Positions 47,364-56,685 of a stretch of 64,000 nt of DNA are shown one piece after another. This DNA comes from Aurantiacibacter luteus (lineage in GTDB: Bacteria; Pseudomonadota; Alphaproteobacteria; Sphingomonadales; Sphingomonadaceae). The stretch covers positions 1,000,701 through 1,064,700 of the forward strand of contig NZ_LBHB01000002.1 in NCBI RefSeq assembly GCF_001010945.1, read 5' to 3'. Position 1 is the stretch's first letter. The number at the start of each line of letters is the position of its first letter. The notes under the pieces are model-generated. The model had not been told where the DNA came from. It saw only the letters and a program-made list of their open reading frames with translations, and ran no database searches. The position numbers and the translations under genes are program-made.

Positions 47364-48020
47364 ATGGACAGACGCCGATTCTTCACTTCCGCCGCCTGCG
47401 CCGCCGTGGCCGCGCATGCCGTCCCCGCCTTTGCCCAGCGCGGCGGCGCGCCCGACTACGACTGGCAGATCGGTCCGGTGATCCGCGGCCGCAACTACTC
47501 GGTCAACATGCCCGACCACCCGATCGCCGACGGCAGGGGCTGGTATTTCGATTTCCCCGGTCCGCGCGCGAGCGACGGACACGTGCACTACATCACCCGG
47601 GCGACCGGCCCGCTGGGCGGCGCGCGCGGCATCCGCTTCCGCTATCGCATCGATGCGCGCCCCGGCGTGCGCTTCGTGCCCCAGGAGACGCCCGATCTGC
47701 CGGGCACCGTCTCGCTCTACCTGCAGGCCGCGGGCGACGACTGGCGCGGGCGCGGGCGCAGCGAGTTCTCGCGCTGGTATTCGCCCAACGAGACCATGTT
47801 CGAACTCTCCCCGGGCGTGCACGAGCATACCGTCATGTTCGACGACAACTGGATCTCGGTCATGGGATCGAACCGCCAGCGCAACCCGCGCGAATTCGAC
47901 CAGATGCTGGACAACGCGGGCACCGTGGGTCTGACCTTCGGGTCGCGGATGTTCCGCGGGCACGGCGTGTTTGCCACGCAGCCGGCGCGCTTTACCCTGC
48001 TCGATTTCAGCGTCTTCTAG
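47364..48020 (+). CDS. Tat-secreted hypothetical protein
   Basis: 218 residues: twin-arginine signal MDRRRFFTSAACAAVAA, then a jelly-roll-like domain (GIRFRYRIDARPG, VSLYLQAAGDDWRGRG, FELSPGVHEHTVMFD), resembling carbohydrate-binding or laminin-G-like sandwiches. No named family. Convergent with the next lipoprotein, overlapping by 4 nt. Confidence 0.75.
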   Translation: MDRRRFFTSAACAAVAAHAVPAFAQRGGAPDYDWQIGPVIRGRNYSVNMPDHPIADGRGWYFDFPGPRASDGHVHYITRATGPLGGARGIRFRYRIDARPGVRFVPQETPDLPGTVSLYLQAAGDDWRGRGRSEFSRWYSPNETMFELSPGVHEHTVMFDDNWISVMGSNRQRNPREFDQMLDNAGTVGLTFGSRMFRGHGVFATQPARFTLLDFSVF

Positions 48021-48613
48021 TGCGTCCAGTCGAGCGTCACGCGCTCGATGTGCCAGCGTAGCTGGTCTGCCGTCGCGCCGGGTACGTCGTTCACCCGGCG
48101 CAGCACGATCTCGCCGGTGTAGGCCACGGGGCGACCATCCGGGTCGGCGCCGGTGATTTCGGTGGGTACGGTGTAGTAACTGGAGCCCGCCGCGCCTTCC
48201 ATCGTGCCGCCGGGAACGGCGACCGTCACGTCCGACAGGTCACTGAACAGCGCGGCAAACTGCGCCTTGCTCCAGCGCCTGCGGTCGGCCTCGCTCATCA
48301 TCGCCCAGGCCTGGTCCCATTCCTGCAGTTCGATGGCGCGGGCAAATGAGAGCAACACGTTGCGCGCGCCGGTCTCGGTGCGCTCGGCCTCGGGCGTGGA
48401 GGGCGTGGGCGTGAGGTCGGGGTAGCCGTCATTCACTCCCACTGGCGTGTCGCCGACGCGGGGCGGCGGAGACGGGGGCGGCGACACAGGTCGCGGCGTA
48501 TCGGGCAGGTTGCCCATGTCGACCGCTTCGACGCGCGAGTCGTCTTCCGTCGACGCATCGCAGGCGGCGAGCAACAGGAAGGAGAAGGCGAGAGGCGAGG
48601 CAATCCTTTTCAT
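48017..48613 (-). CDS. Hypothetical lipoprotein
   Basis: 198 residues: lipobox LAAC (Cys18), Pro-rich linker to about 75, then a domain with VLLSFARAIELQEWDQAWAM and a beta-rich end, which recalls NTF2-like folds. ATG 48613; a weak EcfG-like promoter ends 8 nt upstream, implying a very short leader. Confidence 0.72.
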   Translation of the reverse strand: MKRIASPLAFSFLLLAACDASTEDDSRVEAVDMGNLPDTPRPVSPPPSPPPRVGDTPVGVNDGYPDLTPTPSTPEAERTETGARNVLLSFARAIELQEWDQAWAMMSEADRRRWSKAQFAALFSDLSDVTVAVPGGTMEGAAGSSYYTVPTEITGADPDGRPVAYTGEIVLRRVNDVPGATADQLRWHIERVTLDWTH

Positions 48614-48621
48614 GAAGGTCG

Positions 48622-48647
48622 AACCAACCAACGGCTCGCCCCGTTCC
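48622..48647 (-). promoter_or_regulatory. Possible EcfG-like promoter (weak)
   Basis: Minus strand: GGAAC (48647-48643), 17 nt, GGTT (48625-48622); one mismatch to CGTT. Between the infC stop and the lipoprotein start; only 8 nt separates it from the ATG, as in the 16905 promoter. Confidence 0.35.
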
Positions 48648-48663
48648 CTCTGATCCGGACCGC

Positions 48664-49206
48664 TTACTTGGGCGAGAGCACCATCAGCATCTGTCGGCCC
48701 TCGAGCCGGGGGAAAGCCTCGACCTTGGCGGTTTCGGCCATGTCGTCCTGCACCTTCTTGAGCAGGTCCATGCCCAGGTGCTGGTGCGCCATCTCGCGCC
48801 CGCGAAAGCGCAGGGTGACCTTCACCTTGTCGCCGTTGTCGATAAACTTGTTCATCGCGCGCATCTTCACATCGTAATCGTGATCGTCGATGTTGGGACG
48901 CATCTTGATCTCTTTGATGTCCTGCGTCTTTTGCGTCTTGCGCGCCGCGTTGGCCTTTTTCTGGGCTTCGTAGCGGTACTTGCCGACGTCGAGGAACTTG
49001 CACACCGGCGGGTTCGCATTGGGCGAAACCTCGACGAGATTGAGGCCGGCCTCGGCCGCCTGCTCGATCGCCTCGCGGGTGTACATCACGCCAAGGTTCT
49101 CACCGTCGCCATCGATGACGCGGACCTTGTCGGACTGGATGAATTCGTCGTATTTCGGGCCGGTCTTGACCGGCGGTGCCATCATGCGGCGGGGTGGACG
49201 AGGTAT
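48664..49206 (-). CDS. infC: Translation initiation factor IF-3
   Basis: Binds the 30S subunit and proofreads start-codon choice. Typical N- and C-domains: [37 protein letters not shown] and [18 protein letters not shown]. The best ribosome site (AGGAG) is followed after 6 nt by ATA at 49206, giving IPRPPRRMM...; ATG codons at 49185 and 49182 lack one. Rare start codons on infC are known for autoregulation, so the ATA start is preferred here with caution. Confidence 0.9.
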   Translation of the reverse strand: MPRPPRRMMAPPVKTGPKYDEFIQSDKVRVIDGDGENLGVMYTREAIEQAAEAGLNLVEVSPNANPPVCKFLDVGKYRYEAQKKANAARKTQKTQDIKEIKMRPNIDDHDYDVKMRAMNKFIDNGDKVKVTLRFRGREMAHQHLGMDLLKKVQDDMAETAKVEAFPRLEGRQMLMVLSPK

Positions 49207-49427
49207 GGGTATCTCCTGAGTCTGCCAGTTGTCTGTGCGGCTATGTAGTGGTTCGGCGCGCCGTCCGGAAGGGGATAAGTGCGCGCGCCCGCCATCGGCG
49301 CCGCCGGCGTGGCAAAAATGCGGCGCTCGCCGCGGCCCGCGCAATTTGCCGTTCAGCATTCGCCGCGCAATCCGTGTGTCTGACCGGCCGTCAAGGCCGG
49401 CGGTTCGTCACGGAGGATATGGGGTTT

Positions 49428-49850
49428 ATGCGAGCGATCGTAGGCTTGGGAGTAGGCGTGGTGCTGGCGCTGGGCGGCTGCACGGTGGAGCGGATCGGCC
49501 CGCCGGGTGTCACCATGACCCGCGCCGTGGCGGTCGCGCCGCGCGACGTGCAGGTCTTCGAGACCGCCGACATGGTGCGCGGCAGCTTCTACGTGGTCGA
49601 GGAGCTGACCGTGCATGACGACGGCGAAGCGAACCTGCTCGATCTGCAGCGTGACCTACGCGCCATGGCCGGCGCGCGCGGAGCCAACGGGCTGGTGCTC
49701 CACCCGATGAACCGCCGCCCGAACGGCACGCGCGTGCAGCTCGGCCTCTCGCTGGACGATCCGTTCGAGAATTACAGCGCCACCGCGATCTACATCGGCG
49801 ACGCCCCGCCGCCGATGCACTATCTCGGCAACACCGGAGAGGTGCGATGA
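49428..49850 (+). CDS. Hypothetical lipoprotein (pair member 1)
   Basis: 140 residues from ATG 49428: lipobox LGGC (Cys18), then VFETADMVRGSFYVVEELTV and ARGANGLVLHPMNRRPNG. GGAGG lies 11 nt upstream; an ATG at 49419 is too close to it. Its C-terminal half resembles the next protein. Overlaps it by 4 nt. Confidence 0.75.
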   Translation: MRAIVGLGVGVVLALGGCTVERIGPPGVTMTRAVAVAPRDVQVFETADMVRGSFYVVEELTVHDDGEANLLDLQRDLRAMAGARGANGLVLHPMNRRPNGTRVQLGLSLDDPFENYSATAIYIGDAPPPMHYLGNTGEVR

Positions 49851-50260
49851 GCGCCCGCGTGGCTGCCGCCGCCGCGGCGCTGGCGCTCGCCGGCCTCTCC
49901 GCCTGCTCCGTGGTCGAAGCCAGCCCCGAGACTGCTGCCCGCTTCACCCCGTCGCTGCCGCGCGCGGGCGAGGTGCGGACCTACGGCTCGCTTGCCGAGG
50001 TGCCGGGCCGCATCACCGTGATCGGCGAGGTCGAGGTCAGCAACGACGGCGACCCGCGCCCCGCCATCGAGGCGCGGCTGCGCGATACGGCAAAGGAGGC
50101 GGGGGCGAACGCCATCGTGCTGCACCCCTTCAACCGCTGGGCGCTGGGCGCGGGATACAACGACGGCGGCTGGGATGGCTTCGACCCCTTCCGCATGAGC
50201 CGGGCGACGGCGATCCGCGTGGAAGGGCCGATCCAGCCGCAGTTTGCAGGCGGGGTCTAG
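49847..50260 (+). CDS. Hypothetical lipoprotein (pair member 2)
   Basis: 137 residues: lipobox LSAC (Cys20), then RITVIGEVEVSNDG and AKEAGANAIVLHPFNRW. The layout (a strand VxGEVEV, a helix, AGANAIVLHPFN) is shared with pair member 1 and recalls YbjQ/heavy-metal-binding-like small domains. Function unknown. Confidence 0.75.
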   Translation: MSARVAAAAAALALAGLSACSVVEASPETAARFTPSLPRAGEVRTYGSLAEVPGRITVIGEVEVSNDGDPRPAIEARLRDTAKEAGANAIVLHPFNRWALGAGYNDGGWDGFDPFRMSRATAIRVEGPIQPQFAGGV

Positions 50261-50964
50261 GCGGCCTCCCGCCAGAGCGGGAAGCGCGCGATGCGCTGTT
50301 TCGTGGGCACGATGGCGTCGATGGCGCTGGCAGGCTGCAGGGCCTTCAGGATCGCGGGATCGGCGGCGTCCATGCCGCCGGTCAGCGCCCCGAAGGCGGG
50401 CAGGATCATGCGCCCGCAGGTCTGGTTGCCGTTGTGCGCCACCACGGCGCAGGGGCGGCGGATGTGGCGGTGGTGGATCTTCAGCTGCACGCGCGGGTGG
50501 TAGTGTCCGGAAAGCTCGGGCCGGGTCTCGCCGCGCTTGGCCATGTGGCGCAGCACCATGCCGTTCAGCTCCAGCTCGACGGCGACGGTGCCGCCGCACT
50601 TGGCCTCCATCGAAGGGTCGTGGTTGCCGGTGATCCACACCCAGTCGGTCGCACGGGTGAGGGCGGAAAGCATCCCCGCGGCGTGCTCCTCGATGCGGCC
50701 CGAGCCCGCCGAATCGTGGAAGTTGTCGCCCAGGGTATAGACCCGCCGCGCCCCCGTCTCGCGCAGGGCCAGCGCCACGCGCTCCAGCGTCTCGCGGCTG
50801 TCGTAGGGCGGCAGGAGCTGGCCGTGGCGGGCGAAGAAGCTCGCCTTTTCCAAGTGCAGGTCCGCCACCAGCAGCGCATTCTCGCGCGGCCAGTAGAGGG
50901 CGCGCTGCTGGACGAGGCGGAACTCGTCCCCGCAGAAGGGGAAGGCGAACGAAAGGGGAACCAT
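50257..50964 (-). CDS. pdeM: Ligase-associated DNA-repair endonuclease PdeM
   Basis: 235-residue calcineurin-like phosphoesterase: ADLHLEKASFF, LGDNFHDS, GNHDPSM and GHYHPRVQ provide the di-metal ligands. Matches the PdeM family usually beside an ATP-dependent ligase and an Lhr-like helicase; those genes are not adjacent here. ATG 50964, with AAAGGGGAA upstream. Confidence 0.88.
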   Translation of the reverse strand: MVPLSFAFPFCGDEFRLVQQRALYWPRENALLVADLHLEKASFFARHGQLLPPYDSRETLERVALALRETGARRVYTLGDNFHDSAGSGRIEEHAAGMLSALTRATDWVWITGNHDPSMEAKCGGTVAVELELNGMVLRHMAKRGETRPELSGHYHPRVQLKIHHRHIRRPCAVVAHNGNQTCGRMILPAFGALTGGMDAADPAILKALQPASAIDAIVPTKQRIARFPLWREAA

Positions 50965-51008
50965 GCGCGACCCTTGCCGCCTGCCCGCGGCTTTGGCAAG
51001 AGCCCCGC

Positions 51009-51863
51009 ATGGATTGGACAACCCAGACCGAACAAGCGCGCCACTGGTTTGAGAGCCTGCGGACCCGCATCTGCGCCGAGTTCGAGGCCATCGAGCGCGA
51101 GGCGGGGTCCGACGCCGCCTTCGACTACATCGCCTGGGACCGCGACACCGATGACGGAAGCCACGGCGGCGGCGGCGTGCGCGGGGTGATGAAGGGCCGC
51201 GTGTTCGAAAAGGTCGGCGTCAACGTCTCCACCGTCAGCGGCGTGTTCGCCCCGCAATTCGCCGCCAGCGTCAACGGCGCGAGCGAGGAGGCGCCCGAAT
51301 TCACCGCCACCGGCATCAGCCTGGTCGCGCACATGGCCAATCCGCACGTCCCCGCCGTGCACATGAACACGCGCTTCCTCACCACGCAGGCGGCCTGGTT
51401 CGGCGGCGGGGCGGACCTCAATCCGCCGATCGAATACGCCGAGGACACGGACGCTTTCCACGCCCGCCTGCGCGCCGCCTGCGCCGCGCACAACCCGACC
51501 TATTACGAGCGGTTCAAGAAGTGGGCGGACGAGTATTTCTTCCTGCCGCACCGGGGCGTGCATCGCGGCGTGGGCGGAATCTTCTACGATCATCTCGAAT
51601 GCGAGGACGAGGCGAGTTTCGAGCGCCATTTCGCCTTCACCCGCGACGTGGGCGAGGCGTTCCTCGACGCCTTTCCGGCCATCGTCAGGAAGCGCATGGG
51701 GCAGGAATGGACGCCGGAAGAGAAAGCGCGCCAGCTCGAATGGCGGGGCCGCTACGTCGAGTTCAACCTCGTCTACGACCGCGGCACGCTGTTCGGCCTC
51801 AAGACCGGGGGCAACATCGATGCGATCCTCATGAGCCTGCCGCCCGAGGTCACGTGGAGCTAG
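51009..51863 (+). CDS. hemF: Oxygen-dependent coproporphyrinogen III oxidase
   Basis: 284 residues, family-typical: GGGGVRGVMKGRVFEKVGVN, VPAVHMNTRFLTT, AWFGGGADLNP and GRYVEFNLVYDRGTLFGLKTGG. Forms protoporphyrinogen IX in haem synthesis under oxygen. Confidence 0.96.
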   Translation: MDWTTQTEQARHWFESLRTRICAEFEAIEREAGSDAAFDYIAWDRDTDDGSHGGGGVRGVMKGRVFEKVGVNVSTVSGVFAPQFAASVNGASEEAPEFTATGISLVAHMANPHVPAVHMNTRFLTTQAAWFGGGADLNPPIEYAEDTDAFHARLRAACAAHNPTYYERFKKWADEYFFLPHRGVHRGVGGIFYDHLECEDEASFERHFAFTRDVGEAFLDAFPAIVRKRMGQEWTPEEKARQLEWRGRYVEFNLVYDRGTLFGLKTGGNIDAILMSLPPEVTWS

Positions 51864-51888
51864 ACGGGCGCGCGGGCATTTGCTCGCA

Positions 51889-53220
51889 ATGAGGCGCGTC
51901 CTTCGCGATCCCGTGCGGCTGATCCCCCTGCTGTTCGCAGGGCTGATCCTGCTCGGCACACTGGTGCTGATGCTGCCCGTATCGAGCGCCGAGGGCCGCG
52001 TGACCGATCCGGTCACCGCGCTGTTCCACGCGACCTCGGCCGTGGCCGTCACGGGCCTCGTCACGGTCGACACCGGCACTTACTGGTCCGCCTTCGGGCA
52101 GGGCGCGATCCTGCTGATGATCCAGATCGGCGGGCTCGGCATCATGACCGCCGCCACCCTGTTCGGCCTGATGGCCGGGCGCGGTTTCAGCCTGCGCGAC
52201 AAGATGGCGACGCGGGTGGAGCGCGACCGGCTGAACCTTGCCGACACCGCCTCGCTGCTGCGCCTCATCTTTCGCATCACGCTGGCTGTGGAGCTGGTGG
52301 TCGCCTTGATCCTCACCCTGCGCTTCGCCACGCGCTGGGAGATGCCCTGGGCCACCGCGCTGTGGAACGGCGTGTTCCATTCCGTCAGCGCCTTCAACAA
52401 CGCCGGCTTCTCCACCTTTTCGGATAGCGTCATGGGTTTCCAGGGCGACTGGCTGGTCCTCATGCCCATTGCGTTCGCCATCATCGTTTCCGCGCTCGGC
52501 TTCCCGGTGATGGAGGACTGGCGCGAGCACCGGCTTGATACCCGGCGCTGGACGCTGCACTCGCGCATGACACTGGCGGGCACGGCGATCCTGCTTGTTG
52601 GCGGCACGCTGGTGCTGCTGGCGACCGAGTGGACCAATCCCGATACGCTCGGCCCGATGCCGCTCGGCACGAAAGTGCTCAACGGCTTCTTCCACGCCGT
52701 GATGCCGCGCACGGCGGGGTTCAACAGCCTGAACGTCGGCGCCTTTCGCGACGATACGCTGGTGGTGAACTACGTGCTCATGTTCATCGGTGGCGGCAGC
52801 GCGGGCACGGCGGGCGGCATCAAGGTGACGACGTTCATGGTGCTCGCCGCCATCGTGCTTGCCGAGGTGCTGCGCCGCCGCGACGCGGGGATGTTCGGCC
52901 GCCGCTTCGGCCACGCGGTTGAGCGGCAGGCGCTGACCGTCGCCTTCATCGCGCTGTTCCTCATCCTGTCCGCGACCATGGCCATCACCGCGATGACGCG
53001 CCTGCGCCTCGCCGAGGTCCTCTTCGAGGTCATTTCCGCCTTCGCCACGGTGGGCCTTTCCACCGGCATTACCGCGCAGCTTCCTGCGCCCGCGCTGCTG
53101 ATCCTGGCGTTGCTGATGTTCGTCGGCCGCGTGGGCACCATTACCGCCGCCACCGCGCTGGCGCTTGGCGGGCGCGACCGGCCTTTCCGTTATCCAGAGG
53201 AGAATCCCATTGTCGGCTGA
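51889..53220 (+). CDS. ktrB: TrkH/KtrB-family potassium uptake channel
   Basis: 443 residues with four channel-like repeats: FHATSAVAVTGLVT, FHSVSAFNNAGFST, FHAVMPRTAGFNSL and a degenerate fourth (ISAFATVGLSTGI), plus FIGGGSAGTAGGIKVTT. ATG 51889 chosen; TTG 51880 is possible. The length and the single-RCK partner favour the Ktr over the Trk type. Overlaps the next gene by 11 nt. Confidence 0.87.
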   Translation: MRRVLRDPVRLIPLLFAGLILLGTLVLMLPVSSAEGRVTDPVTALFHATSAVAVTGLVTVDTGTYWSAFGQGAILLMIQIGGLGIMTAATLFGLMAGRGFSLRDKMATRVERDRLNLADTASLLRLIFRITLAVELVVALILTLRFATRWEMPWATALWNGVFHSVSAFNNAGFSTFSDSVMGFQGDWLVLMPIAFAIIVSALGFPVMEDWREHRLDTRRWTLHSRMTLAGTAILLVGGTLVLLATEWTNPDTLGPMPLGTKVLNGFFHAVMPRTAGFNSLNVGAFRDDTLVVNYVLMFIGGGSAGTAGGIKVTTFMVLAAIVLAEVLRRRDAGMFGRRFGHAVERQALTVAFIALFLILSATMAITAMTRLRLAEVLFEVISAFATVGLSTGITAQLPAPALLILALLMFVGRVGTITAATALALGGRDRPFRYPEENPIVG

Positions 53221-53887
53221 CAGACGCGAACCCGTGCTTGTGACCGGCCTCGGCCGCTTCGGCAGCAACGTCGCCGTGACGCTCGAACGCATGGGGCACG
53301 AGGTGCTGGGCACCGACATGAGCCCCGAGATCGTGCGCGACCACGCCCAGCTGCTCACCCACGTGGTGGAGGCCGACTGCACGGAAATCGAGACGCTGAA
53401 ACGTCTCGGCGCCGCCGAGTTCAAGACCGCCGTCGTCGGCATCGGCAGCGACATCGAGGCAAGCGTGCTGACAGTGCTGGCATTGTCAGACCTCGGCATT
53501 CCCAACATCTGGGCCAAGGCCAATTCCGAACACCACGGGCGCATCCTGGAGCGCACCGGCGCGCACCACGTCGTCTTCCCCGAACAGAAGATGGGCGAGC
53601 GCGTGGCGCACCTCGTCAACGAGCGGCTGCTCGACTTCATTGGCTTCGGCGACCAGTTCGCGATCGCCCGGCTGAAGGCGCCCGAGCCGGTCGTCGGCCT
53701 GCCGCTGATGATGAGCGCCTGCCGCAGCCGCTACGACGTGACGGTGGTGGGGGTTAAGCGCGCGGGCGAGGACTTCCTCCACGCCGTGCCCGACACGCTG
53801 ATCCTGCCCGACGACGAACTGGTGGTCTCCGGACGGATCGACCGCATCGAGGCCTTCAGCGCGCTGACGGGGACGGCGAAAAGCTGA
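53210..53887 (+). CDS. ktrA: TrkA/KtrA-type RCK regulatory subunit
   Basis: 225 residues: Rossmann RCK_N (VLVTGLGRFGSNVA, acidic Asp at the end of strand 2 in GTDMS) and RCK_C domain. TTG start at 53210, with AGAGGAG 7 nt upstream; no ATG fits the conserved start. Gates the channel encoded just upstream. Confidence 0.88.
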   Translation: MSADRREPVLVTGLGRFGSNVAVTLERMGHEVLGTDMSPEIVRDHAQLLTHVVEADCTEIETLKRLGAAEFKTAVVGIGSDIEASVLTVLALSDLGIPNIWAKANSEHHGRILERTGAHHVVFPEQKMGERVAHLVNERLLDFIGFGDQFAIARLKAPEPVVGLPLMMSACRSRYDVTVVGVKRAGEDFLHAVPDTLILPDDELVVSGRIDRIEAFSALTGTAKS

Positions 53888-53908
53888 ACGGCCGGCGCAA
53901 CGGATCTG

Positions 53909-54820
53909 TCAGCGGCTGTCGCCTGCCGCTGCCGCCAGATCGCGCTCCATGCGTCGGCCGACGCGGCCGAAAACGGCAGTACTCGGTGCCATTCGGTGAC
54001 TATCGTAGATCGTCCGCAGGTAGGCCAGGTCAAAGGCCGATAGCCGTGCCGTTGCGGGCATGGCTGCCGTTTCGTCGAAAATCTGGAGAACAGTGTCGTA
54101 GGCCACATCACCCGTCGGAGGACGGGTTTGCGTCAACAGGCGCATGGTGGCAAAATCGGCGATGGCATAGGCGTCGAACCGGGCGAGGGCCCTGCGCTCG
54201 ATCAGCACGACCGACAACTCGATGTCCTCGCGCACGTTGGCACGCAGGCGCGACATCATCCAGGGCGTGTTGATGCTTTCGACGGGCATTCCGCCCTCTG
54301 TTCGCAACTGGATGGCGTTCCAGGCACGGGTCGGTCCGGTCTGCTCCTCGATCCTGTTGCGGGCAAAGTGCGAGATGCCACGAAGCAGGAAGCTGTTTTC
54401 CCGCCGAAGCTGATCGAAAACGGCACCCGCATCGTTGACGATGATGACCCACACGTTTCCGGTGCAGCCGGGCGCGTCGTCTATCTCCAGCCCTACGGCC
54501 TCGGCATTGCGGTAGATGCGCTCTATCACGTCCTGCGCGTTTCCGGGCGTGAGCCCCACGACGCCGGGACAGATGGGGCGCTGAAATCGGGCGACCGCCT
54601 CGATATAGGTGGTGGCACGACTTTCGGGTGCAATGATCGAGCGGGCCTGTGCGCGCACGGCAGTGCCGTCGACCTCGCCTGCGGGCCGCTCCCCCTGCAC
54701 CACAATGCCTGGATCGCGATCCCCGGCCCGCGCTTCGCCATTGTCCTGAGCAAGGGCCGGCGCAGCGATCAGGGTGAGCGAAATCGCCGTCAGTCGGGAG
54801 AGGCAGAAAGGCGAGCGCAT
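53909..54820 (-). CDS. Secreted hypothetical protein (paralogue A)
   Basis: 303 residues from ATG 54820: signal peptide to ...APALAQ (about 24), then GIVVQGERPAGEVDG, FQRPICPGVVGLTPGNAQDVIERIY, VWVIIVND and a C-terminal AFDLAYLRTIYDS. Clearly homologous along its length to paralogue B (55804-56685). Two conserved Cys pairs are shared. No known domain recognised; probably periplasmic. Confidence 0.75.
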   Translation of the reverse strand: MRSPFCLSRLTAISLTLIAAPALAQDNGEARAGDRDPGIVVQGERPAGEVDGTAVRAQARSIIAPESRATTYIEAVARFQRPICPGVVGLTPGNAQDVIERIYRNAEAVGLEIDDAPGCTGNVWVIIVNDAGAVFDQLRRENSFLLRGISHFARNRIEEQTGPTRAWNAIQLRTEGGMPVESINTPWMMSRLRANVREDIELSVVLIERRALARFDAYAIADFATMRLLTQTRPPTGDVAYDTVLQIFDETAAMPATARLSAFDLAYLRTIYDSHRMAPSTAVFGRVGRRMERDLAAAAGDSR

Positions 54821-54860
54821 GGTGCGTGAACCTACCACGCCCGCGCCGTTCTTCAAAATG

Positions 54861-55757
54861 CTACCGTGCGGGCGCGTAGACCCTTACCCAGTCGACGTAC
54901 ATTGCCAGGCCCGGCTCGCCCGCGCGCACGCGGTCGACGGTTTCCTGCGGGATGCCGGGATAGGGCTCGTCGATGCCGTTCACCTTGTGCGGATAGGCCC
55001 CGCCCATGGCAAAGTTCAGGATGAGGTGCTTGGGCGTATCGAAGCGCCACTCGCCGTAATGCTCGATCATGGCGCGGGTGGCGCGGTAGGTCTCGCGCCC
55101 GTCGACCTGGAAGCTCATGTATTGCGGCGTCCACTCGACGGCATAGACGTGCCAGTCGGTGACGTCGGTGCCGGAGCCGAAATACTGGCGGTCGACGATG
55201 GGCGTCTCGCCCGAATAGCCGGGGCCGTGGACGGCGACGCCGGTCCAGTCCGCCTCGCCGACGTATTCCATGATGTCGATCTCGCCCGTGTCAGGCCACT
55301 GGCCGTTGCCGAGCGCCCACCACGCGGGCCAGACGCCGCGCGCGTCGGGCATCCGGATGCGCGCCTCGGCCCGGCCGTGGGTGAAGTCGAACTGCCCTTG
55401 CGAGGTCAGGCGACCGGAGAGGAAATCGGCATGGCGTTCGGCGTTGGGATCCTCGCCCGGGGCCCAGACCGGCCGCAGCACCAAAACGCCGCCGTCAGCT
55501 CCGGCAACATCGTCGGCGAACTGGATGGTGCGCGGATCGTCGACATAGGCCTGCTGCTCGTAGTTGACCCAGAAGTCGGTCCCCACCGGGGTCCACTTGG
55601 CGCGGTCGAGCGTGCCTGTGTCGAATTCGTCGGACCAGATCAGCGACCGGCCTGCGGCGCTGGCCGGCGCGGGAACCTGCGTCGTCGCCGTGCAGGCGGA
55701 GAGGCTGGCGATGGCGCACAGGGCGGCGAGAGCGGCGGGCGCTGGGAACGTTCTCAT
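54861..55757 (-). CDS. GH16-family glycoside hydrolase, lipoprotein
   Basis: 298 residues: lipobox LSAC (Cys22), then a concanavalin-like fold with the catalytic motif GEIDIMEYVG (E-x-D-x-x-E), WPAWWALG upstream and DWHVYAVEW downstream. Expected to cut beta-1,3- or 1,3/1,4-glucans or related algal galactans at the cell surface. Sits between the two secreted paralogues on the same strand. Confidence 0.92.
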   Translation of the reverse strand: MRTFPAPAALAALCAIASLSACTATTQVPAPASAAGRSLIWSDEFDTGTLDRAKWTPVGTDFWVNYEQQAYVDDPRTIQFADDVAGADGGVLVLRPVWAPGEDPNAERHADFLSGRLTSQGQFDFTHGRAEARIRMPDARGVWPAWWALGNGQWPDTGEIDIMEYVGEADWTGVAVHGPGYSGETPIVDRQYFGSGTDVTDWHVYAVEWTPQYMSFQVDGRETYRATRAMIEHYGEWRFDTPKHLILNFAMGGAYPHKVNGIDEPYPGIPQETVDRVRAGEPGLAMYVDWVRVYAPAR

Positions 55758-55803
55758 CCCCGCACGCTATCCGCTCATTGCGAGGCTGGCAAGCCGGCGT
55801 GGA

Positions 55804-56685
55804 TCAACTGCCGTCGGCGCGGTCCATAAGCACGCCGATGCGGCCGTGGCCCTGGCGGCCCGGCTGGGTGGCGCGGCTGGAATAGAGGTCCTGCAGATAA
55901 GCGAGGTCGAACTCGCTCAAACGGTCCACCTCTCCGTCGCCGAACAAGGTGAGGACCGAATCGAAGCGGCCCGCCTCCTCCGGTTCCTCGGTGCGGGCGA
56001 GCGCGCGCATGGTGGCGTAGTCGGCCAGCGAGTAGGCATCGAGCCCGGCGATGGCGGAGCGGCGGATCAGCACGACCGATGCGTCGATGTCCATGCGCAC
56101 GGCCGAGGTGGCGCGCGACATGGCGGTCACCTGGTTGCCGGGAATCTCGCCCGGATCGACGTTGCCTGCCGAGATGAACTGGCCTTCGCGGTTGCGGGTG
56201 GAGATGAGGTTCCAAGCCAGGGCCGGGCCGGTCTGCTCCTCCACCCGGTCGCGGTCAAAGGTGGACAGGTTGCGCACCATCACGCTGTTTTCCCGCCGCA
56301 GGTCGCGGAAGGTTTCCAACGGATCGTTGACGAACATGACCCACAGGTTTGCGCTGCATCCCGGGGTCTGGTCGATGGCGACGCCCGCGCGCTCGGCATT
56401 GTCGTAGATGCGATCGATCACCGCCTGCGCATTCTCTTCCGTCAGGCCCCACACGCCAGCGCAGACCGGGTTCTGGAACCGCGCCAGCGGGTCGCCCCAG
56501 CCGGGCGATCGCGGGGTGATGTCGCGCGCCTGGTTGCGTGCCTCGGCGGAACGGATGCGCTCGCCGTCGACCACGATGGGATCGTCCTCCTGCGGCTGCT
56601 GCTGCGGCTGCTGCGACTGCGCGAAGGCGGGCAGGGCGGTGGCTGCGCACAGGGCGGCGGCGACGGGCAGGAGGAAACGGTTCAT
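55804..56685 (-). CDS. Secreted hypothetical protein (paralogue B)
   Basis: 293 residues from ATG 56685: signal peptide (to ...LPAFAQS), a Gln/Pro-rich stretch, then PIVVDGERI, FQNPVCAGVWGLTEENAQAV, LWVMFVND and SEFDLAYLQDLYSS. Same architecture and block order as paralogue A. Function unknown. Confidence 0.75.
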   Translation of the reverse strand: MNRFLLPVAAALCAATALPAFAQSQQPQQQPQEDDPIVVDGERIRSAEARNQARDITPRSPGWGDPLARFQNPVCAGVWGLTEENAQAVIDRIYDNAERAGVAIDQTPGCSANLWVMFVNDPLETFRDLRRENSVMVRNLSTFDRDRVEEQTGPALAWNLISTRNREGQFISAGNVDPGEIPGNQVTAMSRATSAVRMDIDASVVLIRRSAIAGLDAYSLADYATMRALARTEEPEEAGRFDSVLTLFGDGEVDRLSEFDLAYLQDLYSSRATQPGRQGHGRIGVLMDRADGS

